30,807 nt of DNA from assembly GCA_934316925.1 (NCBI GenBank), contig CAKREC010000025.1, forward strand, positions 1 to 30,807. Direction: 5' to 3'. This document shows, one piece after another, positions 9,145 to 17,616 of the stretch (positions are counted from its first letter, which is position 1; each line of letters starts with the position of its first letter). This DNA is from an uncultured Eubacterium sp. Lineage in GTDB: Bacteria > Bacillota > Clostridia > Lachnospirales > Lachnospiraceae. The notes below the pieces were generated by a model that did no database searches, was not told the origin of the DNA, and saw only the letters and a program-made list of their open reading frames with translations. Position numbers and translations under genes: made by a program.

Positions 9145-9690
9145 ATGAAAGAAAAACAAGCGGCATTAGATATTAAAAATTTGACACTTATTGCATTATT
9201 TGTGGCGGTGACATGTGTATTGGCACCATTTTCCATTCCGATCGGTCCGGTTCCGATCTCGCTTACGAACCTTGTGATCTATTTTGAATTGTATTTGCTT
9301 GGATGGAAAAAAGGGGTTATCAGCTATGTGGTATATCTGTTGCTCGGTCTGGTTGGACTTCCGGTATTCTCTGGGTTTACCGGGGGTGTTGGCAAGCTGG
9401 CAGGACCTACTGGTGGATATCTGATCGGTTTTATTTTTATGACGATCGTATGTGGAATTTTTATTGAAAAATTTCATTCGTTCTTTTTACAGCTTCTGGG
9501 AATGATCCTTGGTACAGCAGTTGCCTATGTGTTTGGAACGGCATGGTTCTGCATTTCTACCGGAACTGGCGTGATGGCGGCACTTGCACTCTGTGTATTC
9601 CCATTTATTATTGGAGACCTTGTCAAAATGGTATTGGCAGGACTGGTTGCTCCGAAAGTAGCAGCTCAGGTCAAAAAAATCGGTGCATAA
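9145..9690 (+). CDS. bioY: Biotin ECF transporter S component
   Basis: A 181-residue integral membrane protein with about six helices. BioY signatures are present: IPIGPVPISLTNL after helix 1, PVFSGFTGGVGKLAGPTGGY and LIGF before helix 4. It binds biotin and works with a shared energy-coupling module (EcfT and EcfA/A'), which is not encoded here. The ATG at 9145 has GGAGGAAATC directly upstream; the extra codons from a TTG at 9133 cover that ribosome site. It starts 23 bases after bioB and ends before a hairpin terminator, so bioB-bioY form a two-gene transcript. Confidence 0.95.
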   Translation: MKEKQAALDIKNLTLIALFVAVTCVLAPFSIPIGPVPISLTNLVIYFELYLLGWKKGVISYVVYLLLGLVGLPVFSGFTGGVGKLAGPTGGYLIGFIFMTIVCGIFIEKFHSFFLQLLGMILGTAVAYVFGTAWFCISTGTGVMAALALCVFPFIIGDLVKMVLAGLVAPKVAAQVKKIGA

Positions 9691-9709
9691 CAAAATACAT
9701 ACAAAATGA

Positions 9710-9755
9710 AAGCAGGATCGAGCAGGCATTTGTCAGCCCGGTTCTGTTTTTGTAT
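9710..9755 (+). terminator. Probable terminator of bioB-bioY
   Basis: AAGCAGGATCG (9710-9720) can pair with CGGTTCTGTTT (9739-9749) using several G-T pairs, followed by a short T-run. The stem is imperfect but well placed. Confidence 0.55.
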
Positions 9756-9778
9756 ATAATTTCTTAATGGAATAATCA

Positions 9779-9807
9779 TTGAATATCAACAATAAATGGG
9801 ATATTAT
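9779..9807 (+). promoter_or_regulatory. Candidate promoter of the hydrolase-chemoreceptor pair
   Basis: TTGAAT (9779-9784), 17-base spacer, TATTAT (9802-9807). A TATAAG a few bases downstream is an alternative -10. Confidence 0.5.
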
Positions 9808-9840
9808 ATAGTATAAGAAATTGTAGCAGCGAGGTTAGTG

Positions 9841-10740
9841 ATGGGACAGCTTATGAGGAAAATCTTCTTGAAGCAGAGAGAAGATTTTGAAAAAGGCCTG
9901 CCGGAGCGCGACAGACGTTTTACACTCCCGGATGGAGTGATGGAAGAAAAAGATATTTCTTATATAGAAGATGGTCAGAGTGTGCATCGTCTGGATGTGT
10001 ACCGGCCAGCCGGACAAGAGGATCGGGAACTGCCGGTGATCGTGAATGTTCACGGAGGCGGTCTTGTGATCGGATGCAAAGAGTTCAATCGTTATTTTTG
10101 TGCCAAATTATGCAAACTGGGATATGTAGTTTTCAATGTGGAGTACCGGCTTGTACCGGATTGCCTGCTTTTTGACCAGTGTAGGGATATATTTGCCGCG
10201 ATGGAATTTATCCGGAAATCATTGCCGATATACCATGGCATCCCAGACAAGGTGTTTGCGGTAGGAGACAGTGGTGGAGCCTGCCTGTTGACGTATTCGG
10301 TGGCGATGCAGAATTCCGGTAAAGTAGCATCCGCAGCTAAGGTGACACCTTCCACGTTGAAGATCCGGGCACTTGGGCTGATCAGTGGTATGTTTTATAC
10401 GCATCGCTTTGATCAGATCGGATTATTTTTACCGAAATATTTGTACGGCAGTAAATATAAAAAGTCTGATTTTGCTCCCTATGTAAATCCAGAGCATCCG
10501 GATGTGGTTCGGGCACTTCCGCCGTGTTTTCTGGTTACCAGTGAGAAAGATCACTTGAAACATTACACCGTGGATTTTGAGAAGGCATTGACAAGAGAGA
10601 GGGTTCCTCATTATTTATTGACATTTCCAAAAGATCCGCATCTGACACATGCGTTCAGTGTTTTTGAACCTTTCTATCCGGAAAGTGACAAAGTGTTAGA
10701 GGCGATCACCGATTTTTTTGGACAGGTCAGTGAAGAGTGA
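9841..10740 (+). CDS. HSL-family alpha/beta-hydrolase (esterase/lipase)
   Basis: A 299-residue esterase of the hormone-sensitive-lipase family. VNVHGGGLVIG near residue 65 carries the HGGG oxyanion motif, GDSGGACLL near residue 145 holds the nucleophile Ser (GDSGG), and the C-terminal LVTSEKDHLKHY and LTHAF segments offer the catalytic Asp and His. There is no signal peptide; it is probably cytoplasmic and acts on short acyl esters. The ATG at 9841 has GAGG 7 bases upstream; an adjacent in-frame GTG at 9838 would add one residue. The chemoreceptor gene starts 24 bases downstream, so the two are likely co-transcribed, though no functional link is obvious. Confidence 0.9.
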   Translation: MGQLMRKIFLKQREDFEKGLPERDRRFTLPDGVMEEKDISYIEDGQSVHRLDVYRPAGQEDRELPVIVNVHGGGLVIGCKEFNRYFCAKLCKLGYVVFNVEYRLVPDCLLFDQCRDIFAAMEFIRKSLPIYHGIPDKVFAVGDSGGACLLTYSVAMQNSGKVASAAKVTPSTLKIRALGLISGMFYTHRFDQIGLFLPKYLYGSKYKKSDFAPYVNPEHPDVVRALPPCFLVTSEKDHLKHYTVDFEKALTRERVPHYLLTFPKDPHLTHAFSVFEPFYPESDKVLEAITDFFGQVSEE

Positions 10741-10764
10741 TGAGATACATGGAGGATAATATTT

Positions 10765-12858
10765 ATGGAGTATAATGAAGTTGAGTTTAAGGAAAAAGCG
10801 AATCGCAAGGCTCGTAAAATTTGGATCGTTTTTGCCGTTTTGCTTTCCGCTAACTATGGAAGTGATGTGTCCAATGGGTTGTACCCAACGACGCAGTATC
10901 TGATTTTTCTGGCACTTTGCTGGATCCCGCTGATCGCAGGAGAGATCATACTTCGTGTCAAGGGATTTGCAACAGAGTCATATCGGTACAATCTTGTGAT
11001 CGGATATGGTATCTTTTATACCTTTGTTATCTGTACGACCAGTTCTCCGATTGCATTTACCTACATTCTTCCGGTTACAAGTTTGCTGGTTTTGTATAAG
11101 AGCAAACGGTTTATGGTAGTTTGTGGAGTTGCCAATACTTTCATTATAATAGGTAGTGCGGTATACCGGTTTATGATCGGATTCAATTCCGCAACCAACA
11201 TAAAGGATTATCAGTTGGAACTTTCCTGTATTATTTTGTGTTACATATGTTATGTAATGTCGATCAAGCATCTGAATGAATCGGACGGAGCGATGACAGA
11301 CAGCATTAAAGCAGATCTTCACCGCGTGATCACCACCGTAGAACAGGTAAAACAGGCAAGCAACACCGTTATGGATGGTGTAACAGTTGTACGTGAGCTG
11401 GCATCGGAAAATACACACGGAGCCAACATCGTTGTGGACCGCATGAAATCCCTGCAGGAGAACAACGAAGCATTGCAGGAGAGTACAAATTCTTCGAACG
11501 AGATGACGACAGACATTCGTTCCCAGGTGAATCATGTTGCAGAGATGATCGAGCAGATGGTATCGCTGACAGCTGCTTCCGGTGAGCATGCCAAGATCAG
11601 TTCCGGGGATCTGGAAAACCTGATCAGCACCACGAACACGATGGCAGAGTTGTCAAAAGAAATTGATGAAACGTTACAGGTATTTAAAGATGAATTCGAG
11701 ATGGTAAAAGACCAGACCGGAACGATTGAAGACATCAACAGCCAGACCAATCTGCTGGCGCTCAATGCTTCGATCGAGGCGGCTCGTGCCGGAGAAGCGG
11801 GACGTGGTTTTGCGGTTGTAGCAGAACAGATCCGTGCCTTGAGTGGAGAGACAAAGTCCTCTTCGGACCGGATCCGTCAGGCATTGGAGCATCTGGAAGA
11901 GACATCGGCGAAGATGACTACATCGATCGAGCAGACGCTCGAACTCATCCAGCTTACCTTTGATAAAGTTACATTGGCAGGAGAGAATGTGACAAAGATT
12001 GCGGGAGATACGACCCGCCTGGAAGAAAATATCCACGTGATCGATTCTGCGATCAAAGAAGTAGAGTCTTCGAATATTCAGCTGGTAAACAACCTGGATC
12101 AGGTGACGGGCATTGTTTCGGAAATGACCAAGCGGATCGGGGATTCCAACGAGATCAGTACTCGTATGCTGAGCAAATATGACGAGTCTGCAGAGAATAT
12201 CAATTCGATCGAGACGGTTGTTGAATCGCTGATGTGCGAACTTGGTATTGGTGGATTCATGGGCGTTGAGGATATTCAGCCCGGCATGAAACTGGTGCTT
12301 TTGCTGGAAAATGAGATGGCATGTCATGGTGAGATCATACAGCAGGATGAAAATATTTTACAGGTTAAGATGCGCGATGCGATCGCAATTGAAGAGGCAT
12401 TTGAGTGCGGTCTGCAGGTTACCGTTGGAAACGTGTTATATTGCTGGAAAAGGGCCAAAGTGGAGGCCGCACAGAAGCAGGATCGGGATGGCTACCGTTA
12501 TCAGATTACGCTTGAGTCCAGACCAAAGATCAATAACCGACGCAAATACCCTCGTATGGATCTGAGCAATTCCTGCTCGATCACATTGATCGAGAGTGGT
12601 AAGGTGATTGCCGGATCGATGGACAACATCAGTGCCAATGGTTTTGCGTTTATGACACGCGATGATTTCTTTATGACCAACAAGGGCGTTGATATTTCGG
12701 TAGAAATAAAAGACTTTGAACTGGAAAACCGCAATGTTTTACCGGGACGTGTAATCCGATGCAGCAACAATGATGGAGTATATATTGTAGGATGTCAGAT
12801 GCCGGAAGATGATTTCTTTATCCGTGACTATGTAAAAGAGCAGCTTAGCATTGACTAA
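10765..12858 (+). CDS. Methyl-accepting chemotaxis protein with C-terminal PilZ domain
   Basis: A 697-residue protein. Residues ~15-175 hold about six hydrophobic helices with very short loops, so sensing would be in or at the membrane rather than by a periplasmic domain. Residues ~190-490 form the long coiled-coil signalling domain; its hairpin tip near 323-365 has the canonical [20 protein letters not shown] and VVAEQIRAL. Residues ~503-585 resemble the YcgR-type domain that precedes PilZ, and residues ~590-695 are PilZ, with RRKYPR (RxxxR) and NISANG (NxSxxG), the c-di-GMP-binding motifs. No HAMP domain is evident. GGAGGATAATATTT precedes the ATG. The 3' end overlaps the convergent LysR gene by 14 bases. 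Confidence 0.93.
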   Translation: MEYNEVEFKEKANRKARKIWIVFAVLLSANYGSDVSNGLYPTTQYLIFLALCWIPLIAGEIILRVKGFATESYRYNLVIGYGIFYTFVICTTSSPIAFTYILPVTSLLVLYKSKRFMVVCGVANTFIIIGSAVYRFMIGFNSATNIKDYQLELSCIILCYICYVMSIKHLNESDGAMTDSIKADLHRVITTVEQVKQASNTVMDGVTVVRELASENTHGANIVVDRMKSLQENNEALQESTNSSNEMTTDIRSQVNHVAEMIEQMVSLTAASGEHAKISSGDLENLISTTNTMAELSKEIDETLQVFKDEFEMVKDQTGTIEDINSQTNLLALNASIEAARAGEAGRGFAVVAEQIRALSGETKSSSDRIRQALEHLEETSAKMTTSIEQTLELIQLTFDKVTLAGENVTKIAGDTTRLEENIHVIDSAIKEVESSNIQLVNNLDQVTGIVSEMTKRIGDSNEISTRMLSKYDESAENINSIETVVESLMCELGIGGFMGVEDIQPGMKLVLLLENEMACHGEIIQQDENILQVKMRDAIAIEEAFECGLQVTVGNVLYCWKRAKVEAAQKQDRDGYRYQITLESRPKINNRRKYPRMDLSNSCSITLIESGKVIAGSMDNISANGFAFMTRDDFFMTNKGVDISVEIKDFELENRNVLPGRVIRCSNNDGVYIVGCQMPEDDFFIRDYVKEQLSID

Positions 12859-12864
12859 GCTGCT
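12839..12864. repeat. Perfect hairpin spanning both convergent stop codons
   Basis: AGCAGCTTAG (12839-12848), loop CATTGA, CTAAGCTGCT (12855-12864). The plus-strand stop TAA (12856-12858) lies in the right arm and the minus-strand stop (12845-12847) in the left arm. No clean T-run follows on either strand, so intrinsic termination would be weak; collision or RNA stability are alternatives. Confidence 0.75.
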
Positions 12865-13726
12865 GCAACAGGATCGATATAAAATTGTCGATGATATTGC
12901 CGGGCTGGTTTGGCCGGTAATAGGCACCAAAAGAGATGGATGGAACAGATACCGGAAAACGCTTGCAGCAAAAATCCGGTGGCACGACAATATCCGGCAG
13001 AACGGCGATACCATATCCTGCCTGTACTAAGAAGAGCAGTGATTCAATATCTTCACAAAAATAAAGATCCTGCATACGACGTCCTTTGGTCAAGTCCCAT
13101 TGAAGGGATGCGATGTCTGGAGACAGAGAGGTTGGACGGCAGATTACAAAGGGAAGACATTTTAATTCTTCCAGTGAATAGGAAGTGCGTTCGGGGTCGA
13201 GATATTCAGGCTGCCCCACGCAGACAATCGGACACTTGGAAAGTTCTTTGTAGATCAGAGAACTTTTTTTGTTGACAGAAATGTCTGTGTGAATGGCAAC
13301 GTCAATGGTTCCGTTTTCCAGACGGGTCTGCAGCTGAGGCCCCTGGATCAGCTGCAGTTTTGGATGAACATTCGGATGTTGTTCCCGCAACAGCCGGAGC
13401 GTCTCGACAAAAAGAACCGGATTCAGATAGGAGGAACAGCCGATATTCAGTTTTACAATTTCCTGTTCGTCAAAACGTGAAAAACGGTGTATGGCATCTT
13501 CGGAGATGGATACGATGTTTCGGGCATCATCTAAAAAGGAAAGTCCTTCCGATGTCAGCTCGACCGTACGAGTTGTGCGGTGAAAAAGACTGACTTGTAG
13601 TTCTTCTTCCAGCGTGTGGATCTGGTGAGTCATGGATGGCTGGGAGATATTCATGTGACTTGCCGCTTTTGCAAAGTTTAGATAGTCACTGACGGCTAGA
13701 AAACATTTTAATTGGAATATGTTCAT
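12845..13726 (-). CDS. LysR-family transcriptional regulator
   Basis: A 293-residue LysR regulator. The N-terminal winged helix-turn-helix is clear ([49 protein letters not shown]), followed by a two-lobed inducer-binding domain from about residue 90. GAGGTAATT sits directly before the ATG. It is transcribed away from the ABC exporter genes, and the 152-base intergenic region holds a 25-bp palindrome of LysR type upstream of the exporter promoter. This divergent layout suggests it activates the exporter in response to an unknown small molecule. Its stop overlaps the convergent chemoreceptor gene. Confidence 0.95.
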   Translation of the reverse strand: MNIFQLKCFLAVSDYLNFAKAASHMNISQPSMTHQIHTLEEELQVSLFHRTTRTVELTSEGLSFLDDARNIVSISEDAIHRFSRFDEQEIVKLNIGCSSYLNPVLFVETLRLLREQHPNVHPKLQLIQGPQLQTRLENGTIDVAIHTDISVNKKSSLIYKELSKCPIVCVGQPEYLDPERTSYSLEELKCLPFVICRPTSLSPDIASLQWDLTKGRRMQDLYFCEDIESLLFLVQAGYGIAVLPDIVVPPDFCCKRFPVSVPSISFGAYYRPNQPGNIIDNFISILLQQLSQC

Positions 13727-13750
13727 AATTACCTCATATTTATAAAATTA

Positions 13751-13775
13751 TATTGATAGATACTTTCTATCAATA
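13751..13775. promoter_or_regulatory. LysR-type operator
   Basis: TATTGATAG (13751-13759), 7-base spacer, CTATCAATA (13767-13775): perfect 9-bp arms with a T-N11-A core. Its centre is about 63 bases before the predicted exporter transcript start, the usual position of a LysR recognition site, and 25 bases before the LysR start codon. Confidence 0.8.
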
Positions 13776-13790
13776 ATAACATATTTCGAA

Positions 13791-13819
13791 TTCACATTCA
13801 ACGAAAAAAAGATTAGAAT
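13791..13819 (+). promoter_or_regulatory. Promoter of the ABC exporter operon
   Basis: TTCACA (13791-13796), 17-base spacer, TAGAAT (13814-13819); each box differs from consensus by one base. Transcript start expected near 13826. Confidence 0.65.
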
Positions 13820-13878
13820 AGGAAACTGACGATGAAATTGTTTGTAATGAAAAGAAAGTTTAGATTGGAGGAAAGAAT

Positions 13879-15615
13879 ATGATAAAGACATTGTTAAAAA
13901 GTCTTCGGGAATATGTGACTTCTTCAATACTTACTCCGGTATATGTTACGCTGGAAGTAATTTTAGAATGCATTATTCCCCTGGTCATGGCGAGCCTGAT
14001 CGATCATATGACAGGTGACTCGATGACCCTGATTATAAAATATGGTGTAGCACTTGTCATCATGGCACTGCTCTCCTTACTCTTTGGTGTTTTGTCGGCG
14101 CGATACGGCGCGACGGCATCCTGTGGATTTGCGAAGAACCTGCGGCAGGATCTCTTCTATAAAATACAAGATTTTGCATTCGCTGATATTGATAAGTTTT
14201 CAACCTCTTCCCTGGTAACCCGTATGACAACCGATGTTACCAACGTGCAGAACGCATATCAGATGATCATACGAATTGCAGTAAGAACCCCGCTTATGAT
14301 GATTTTTTCGATTATCATGAGCTTTACGATTGATGTCAAGATGACATGGATCTTTATTGCTATGATCCCAATCTTGGCAGTCGCTCTGTTTGGTATTGTC
14401 GGTTATACGTTTCCATTCTTCAAACGAATCTTCAAAAAATACGATGCCCTCAACAATTCCGTTCAGGAAAATGTTGCAGGTATCCGCGTTGTAAAATCAT
14501 TTGTGCGCGAAAATTATGAACAGGATAAATTTGAATACGCAGCAGAGGATGTTTGTAATAATTTCACAAAGGCAGAGAAGATCTTGGCACTGAACAATCC
14601 GATCATGATGTTTTGCATTTATGTAGCAATGCTTTTGATCAGTTATTTTGGAGCAACTACGATCATTGGATCTAGTGCAACAGAACTTACGACCGGTGAG
14701 TTATCATCACTGATCAACTATGGTGTGCAGATTTTATCTTCGATGATGATGCTCTCTATGGTATTTGTTATGTCAAGTCTTGCATCTGAGTCGGCAAACC
14801 GTATTGCGGAAGTCTTGCAGCATGAAAGCATATTGAATTCGCCGGAAGATGGGCTGACAGAGGTGGCAGATGGAAGTATTGTTTTTGACCAGGTATCCTT
14901 CCGCTACACAAAAGAAAGTGAAAAATACGCATTGTCGGATATTGATCTGAAGATCCCATCGGGTGCTACCGTCGGTATTATTGGTGGAACCGGTTCTTCC
15001 AAGACATCCTTGATCCAGTTGATCTCACGTTTGTATGATACCAGCGAAGGTCGGGTTCTTGTTGGAGGAAAAGACGTCCGTGAGTATGATCTGAATGTGC
15101 TCCGTGATTCGGTTGCCGTTGTTTTGCAGAAAAATGTACTTTTCTCCGGCACGATCAAGGAAAATCTCCGCTGGGGCAAAAAGGATGCAACGGATGAGGA
15201 GATCGTGCATGTTTGTAAACTGGCACAGGCGGATGAGTTTGTGTCGCAGTTTCCAAATAAGTATGACACATACATTGAACAGGGTGGAACCAACGTATCC
15301 GGCGGACAAAAGCAGAGACTTTGTATTGCCAGAGCATTGCTGAAAAAACCGAAGATCCTGATTTTGGATGATTCCACATCTGCGGTGGATACAAAGACTG
15401 ATGCCCTGATCCGCAAAGCGTTCCGTGATGAAATTCCGGATACGACAAAGATCATTATCGCGCAGCGCGTTTCTTCCGTGGAAGATGCAGATATCATTCT
15501 TGTTATGGAAGGCGGTAAGATCGTTGAGCAGGGAACTCATGAAGAGTTGATGGCAAAACAGGCGATTTACCATGAAGTTTACGAGGATCAGACAAAGGGA
15601 AAGGAGGCGCAGTAA
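13879..15615 (+). CDS. Heterodimeric ABC exporter, half with degenerate ATPase site
   Basis: A 578-residue half-transporter: six membrane helices (residues ~15-310) followed by an ATPase domain (~335-570). The nucleotide domain is degenerate in the way known for one half of BmrCD/LmrCD/TM287-288-type exporters. Walker A is GGTGSSKT rather than GxxGxGKT, the residue after Walker B is Asp (ILILDDSTSAVD) instead of Glu, and the switch His is Gln (IIIAQRVSS). Its signature NVSGGQKQR is intact and would complete the partner's active site. AGATTGGAGGAAAGAAT precedes the ATG. The partner follows after one base. The substrate is unknown; drugs, lipids or peptides are typical. Confidence 0.95.
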   Translation: MIKTLLKSLREYVTSSILTPVYVTLEVILECIIPLVMASLIDHMTGDSMTLIIKYGVALVIMALLSLLFGVLSARYGATASCGFAKNLRQDLFYKIQDFAFADIDKFSTSSLVTRMTTDVTNVQNAYQMIIRIAVRTPLMMIFSIIMSFTIDVKMTWIFIAMIPILAVALFGIVGYTFPFFKRIFKKYDALNNSVQENVAGIRVVKSFVRENYEQDKFEYAAEDVCNNFTKAEKILALNNPIMMFCIYVAMLLISYFGATTIIGSSATELTTGELSSLINYGVQILSSMMMLSMVFVMSSLASESANRIAEVLQHESILNSPEDGLTEVADGSIVFDQVSFRYTKESEKYALSDIDLKIPSGATVGIIGGTGSSKTSLIQLISRLYDTSEGRVLVGGKDVREYDLNVLRDSVAVVLQKNVLFSGTIKENLRWGKKDATDEEIVHVCKLAQADEFVSQFPNKYDTYIEQGGTNVSGGQKQRLCIARALLKKPKILILDDSTSAVDTKTDALIRKAFRDEIPDTTKIIIAQRVSSVEDADIILVMEGGKIVEQGTHEELMAKQAIYHEVYEDQTKGKEAQ

Positions 15616-15616
15616 T

Positions 15617-17506
15617 ATGAAAGAAAAACAACCGGGAACATTTAAAAGACTGCTTTCTTACTTATTTTCGCACTATCGTTTTTATTTGATCACCGTGATC
15701 GTATGTATTGTTATCAGTTCGATTGCGTCAGTGGTTCAGACAGTATTTCTGCAAAAACTCATCGATGAGGTGATCACTCCGGGTGTTGTCTCCGGCATGA
15801 GCAGTGTCTGGGCAAAATTAGTGCAGGTACTTCTTATGATGGGCGTTGTATATTTGTTTGGAACGACCTGTGCATTTATCTATACACGCCTTATGGCGAT
15901 CGTAACACAGGGAACGTTGAAAAATCTGCGTATGGATATGTTCAACAAAATGGAGACCCTTCCAATTAAATATTTTGATACCCATGCACATGGCGATGTC
16001 ATGAGTACCTATACCAATGATACGGATGCGATCCGTCAGTTGATCGGACAGAGTATACCAATGGTGATCCAGTCCGGATTATCCGTGATCGTGATGGTGC
16101 TGATGATGTTCTATTACAGCCTTGGTTTGACGGTTACCGTTGCTGTATTTGTGGCTGTTATGATCTTTATCACAAAACGTTTCGGTGGACTCAGTTCACG
16201 TTATATGATGCAGCAGCAGATGAGTCTGGCAAGAGAAGAAGGTTATGTCGAAGAGATCATGAAAGGACAGAAAGTTGTCCAGGTCTTTTGTCATGAAGAA
16301 GAATGTAAAGAACAGTTCGATAAGTTAAATGATAAATTATTTGAGGTAAGTGAAAAGGCAAACCAGTACGGTAACTCGCTGATGCCAATTCTGAACAACC
16401 TCGGAAATCTGATGTATGTTGTGCTTGCTATTGTCGGCGGGCTCATGGTTTACACCGGAGCATATAATATTGGATTTGCCGGTATGGGTACAGTAAGTAT
16501 TGGTATTATTGTTACATTTCTTAATATGTCAAGACAGTTGTCACAGACGATCGGTCAGGTATCGATGCAGGTAGGAATGATCGCGATGGGGGTAGCCGGA
16601 GCTGGTCGTGTTTTCACACTGATGGATGAAGAACCGGAAAAAGATGAAGGATATGTCACACTGGTAAATGCCGTAAAAGATGAGAACGGCGAACTTCATG
16701 AGACCGATAAGCATACAGGCATCTGGGCATGGAAACATCCTCATCAGGATGGCACACTGACCTACACAGAATTGAAAGGTGACATTCGACTGGAAGATGT
16801 TGATTTTGGATATGATCCGGAAAAACTGGTACTGCATGATGTTTCTCTGTATGCAAAACCAGGACAGAAGATTGCGTTCGTAGGAGCAACCGGTGCAGGA
16901 AAGACAACGATCACCAATCTGATCAACCGTTTTTACGATATTCCGGATGGCAAGATCCGTTACGATGGAATCAATATCACGAAGATCAAAAAGCCGGATC
17001 TGCGCCGATCACTGGGCGTTGTTCTGCAGGATGTAAATCTATTTACCGGAACGGTGATGGATAACATCCGCTATGGACGTCTGGATGCGACCGATGAGGA
17101 ATGCATCGAGGCGGCAAAACTGGCAAATGCCGATGATTTTATCCGCCGTCTGCCGGAAGGATATAATACGATGTTAAAGGGAAATGGTGCCAGCCTTTCC
17201 CAGGGACAAAGACAGTTGATCTCGATTGCCAGAGCGGCAGTGGCAGATCCACCAGCGATGATCCTTGACGAGGCAACGAGCTCGATCGACACAAGAACAG
17301 AAGCTTTGGTGCAGGAAGGAATGGATAATCTGATGCAGGGCAGAACTGTTTTGGTTATCGCGCACCGCTTGTCTACCATTCGAAACAGTAAGGCAATTAT
17401 GGTGCTGGATCATGGCCGGATCATTGAGCGAGGCGATCACGATGAATTGATCGACCAGAAAGGCACATATTATCAGTTGTATACCGGTGCCTTTGAATTA
17501 GAATAG
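15617..17506 (+). CDS. Heterodimeric ABC exporter, half with catalytic ATPase residues
   Basis: A 629-residue half-transporter with six membrane helices (~20-325) and an ATPase domain (~395-625). Walker A is canonical (GATGAGKTT), Walker B carries the catalytic Glu (AMILDEATSSID) and the switch His is present (VIAHRLSTI), but the signature is LSQGQ instead of LSGGQ. This complements the preceding half, so only one of the two composite sites should hydrolyse ATP efficiently. An insert of about 55 residues (~345-400, including HTGIWAWKHPHQDG) separates membrane and ATPase domains. The ATG at 15617 follows AAGGAGGCGCAGTAAT; a farther start at 15572 would overlap the upstream gene without a ribosome site. 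Confidence 0.95.
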   Translation: MKEKQPGTFKRLLSYLFSHYRFYLITVIVCIVISSIASVVQTVFLQKLIDEVITPGVVSGMSSVWAKLVQVLLMMGVVYLFGTTCAFIYTRLMAIVTQGTLKNLRMDMFNKMETLPIKYFDTHAHGDVMSTYTNDTDAIRQLIGQSIPMVIQSGLSVIVMVLMMFYYSLGLTVTVAVFVAVMIFITKRFGGLSSRYMMQQQMSLAREEGYVEEIMKGQKVVQVFCHEEECKEQFDKLNDKLFEVSEKANQYGNSLMPILNNLGNLMYVVLAIVGGLMVYTGAYNIGFAGMGTVSIGIIVTFLNMSRQLSQTIGQVSMQVGMIAMGVAGAGRVFTLMDEEPEKDEGYVTLVNAVKDENGELHETDKHTGIWAWKHPHQDGTLTYTELKGDIRLEDVDFGYDPEKLVLHDVSLYAKPGQKIAFVGATGAGKTTITNLINRFYDIPDGKIRYDGINITKIKKPDLRRSLGVVLQDVNLFTGTVMDNIRYGRLDATDEECIEAAKLANADDFIRRLPEGYNTMLKGNGASLSQGQRQLISIARAAVADPPAMILDEATSSIDTRTEALVQEGMDNLMQGRTVLVIAHRLSTIRNSKAIMVLDHGRIIERGDHDELIDQKGTYYQLYTGAFELE

Positions 17507-17521
17507 GATTTTAGAAAAAAG

Positions 17522-17556
17522 CCAACACTTACTACGACGGTAAGGGTTGGTTTTTT
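17522..17556 (+). terminator. Intrinsic terminator of the ABC exporter operon
   Basis: CCAACACTTAC (17522-17532) pairs with GTAAGGGTTGG (17540-17550) with one mismatch, followed by six T (17551-17556). Confidence 0.9.
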
Positions 17557-17557
17557 C

Positions 17558-17585
17558 TTGACATGATTTAAAAATAGTGTATAAT
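17558..17585 (+). promoter_or_regulatory. Promoter of the thioredoxin-OhrR operon
   Basis: TTGACA (17558-17563), 16-base spacer, TATAAT (17580-17585): consensus boxes. The -10 is the first half of an OhrR-like operator. Confidence 0.9.
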
Positions 17586-17603
17586 TTAATTGTACACAAT
17601 TAA
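17580..17603. promoter_or_regulatory. OhrR-like operator, two overlapping palindromes
   Basis: TATAATTTAATTGTA (17580-17594) matches the OhrR box TACAATT-N-AATTGTA at 13 of 14 defined positions. It overlaps a perfect palindrome TTAATTGT-AC-ACAATTAA (17586-17603). The site covers the -10 and the transcript start, so a bound dimer would repress. The regulator encoded at 18815-19252 is OhrR-like, so autoregulation is likely. Confidence 0.82.
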
Positions 17604-17616
17604 AAAGGAGGATGAC

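Noticed and set aside
9021..9145. Riboswitch between bioB and bioY or before other transporters
   Set aside because: The gap is only 23 bases and no conserved riboswitch core was recognised anywhere in the window.
11674..12327. 217-codon minus-strand open frame
   Set aside because: Antisense to the conserved chemoreceptor signalling domain; no support.
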